Positions 56,823 to 56,859 of a DNA stretch of 56,859 nucleotides are shown here, piece by piece (the first letter of the stretch is position 1; the number at the start of each line of letters is the position of its first letter). Under the pieces are notes generated by a model, which had not been told where the DNA came from, did not search any database, and saw nothing but the letters and a program-made list of their open reading frames with translations. The DNA lies in the NCBI GenBank assembly GCA_017468115.1, contig JAFUJS010000009.1, positions 1 to 56,859 of the forward strand. The letters run 5' to 3'. The position numbers were made by a program, and so were the translations under genes. Source of the DNA: Clostridia bacterium. GTDB lineage: Bacteria > Bacillota_A > Clostridia > Oscillospirales > CAG-272.

Positions 56823-56859
56823 ATGAAAAGAAAGATTAAAGTATTTCTTGTTATCTGCT
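56823..56859 (+). CDS. Start of an exported or membrane protein (cut by window end)
   Basis: TTGGAGG precedes ATG 56823. The twelve visible codons give MKRKIKVFLVIC, a basic start entering a hydrophobic segment, as in signal peptides or lipoproteins. The rest lies outside the window. In TetR neighbourhoods this is often an efflux component. Confidence 0.6.
   Translation, partial: MKRKIKVFLVIC

Overview
The window looks like a chromosomal piece of an uncultured, anaerobic, low-to-medium GC Gram-positive bacterium of the class Clostridia, probably from an animal gut. The evidence is the two-domain 2-hydroxyacyl-CoA dehydratase activase, the DnaD/DnaI replication pair, the L10-L12 operon with a Firmicutes-type L10 leader, ComEB, consensus sigma-A promoters, and strong AGGAGG ribosome binding sites. 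Secreted leucine-rich and GLUG proteins plus GH78 and GH35 glycosidases fit a gut commensal. No database could be searched, so family names rest on motifs I can read.

Layout. 0.1-6.5 kb (minus): an anchored extracytoplasmic protein, the activase and cysteine synthase. 6.6-9.8 kb (plus): a HAD phosphatase and a secreted leucine-rich repeat protein. 9.9-17.1 kb (minus): rplJ-rplL, then topB-like, comEB, rimI, tsaD, dnaD and dnaI. 17.2-20.5 kb (minus): alpha-L-rhamnosidase and mnmA. 20.6-23.8 kb (plus): a zinc/cadmium efflux unit (ArsR sensor with a visible operator, P1B ATPase, trigger-factor-like isomerase). 23.8-27.9 kb (minus): a large GLUG lipoprotein and an aldose epimerase. 28-34.4 kb: radical SAM protein, NAD(P)HX repair enzyme, hydrolase, regulator and GH35 beta-galactosidase. 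34.5-35.8 kb: a nitrilase-family gene between two arrays of small hairpins.

35,836-54,729 is an 18.9 kb integrated element, bounded by a 23-bp direct repeat of the 3' end of tRNA-Trp. Its right part has the gene order of a filamentous phage (inovirus): hairpin-rich origin, Rep_trans-type initiator, small ssDNA-binding candidate, membrane-anchored protein followed by a terminator, large secreted protein with a C-terminal membrane anchor, a second such protein, a 46-residue membrane protein, and a Zot/pI-like membrane ATPase. Its left part is a temperate control module: tyrosine integrase, a 26-residue holin-like type I toxin with antisense RNA, a PD-(D/E)XK-like nuclease, duplicated XRE repressors, and a switch region with three matching 15-bp operators. 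Scattered through the rightward genes are minus-strand RNA genes with near-perfect sigma-A promoters. Two of them follow paralogous small basic protein genes tail to tail, start exactly on a long closing stem and stop on its partner strand. I consider these gene/RNA pairs, and the inovirus-like element in a Gram-positive host, the best candidates for something undescribed.

54.7-55.9 kb: tRNA-Trp, divergent tRNA-Leu(TAA), an odd initiator-type tRNA-Met, and tandem ~270-bp units that each repeat the tRNA-Met 3' end and contain a hairpin with compensatory base changes. The window ends with a TetR regulator and the first codons of an exported protein.
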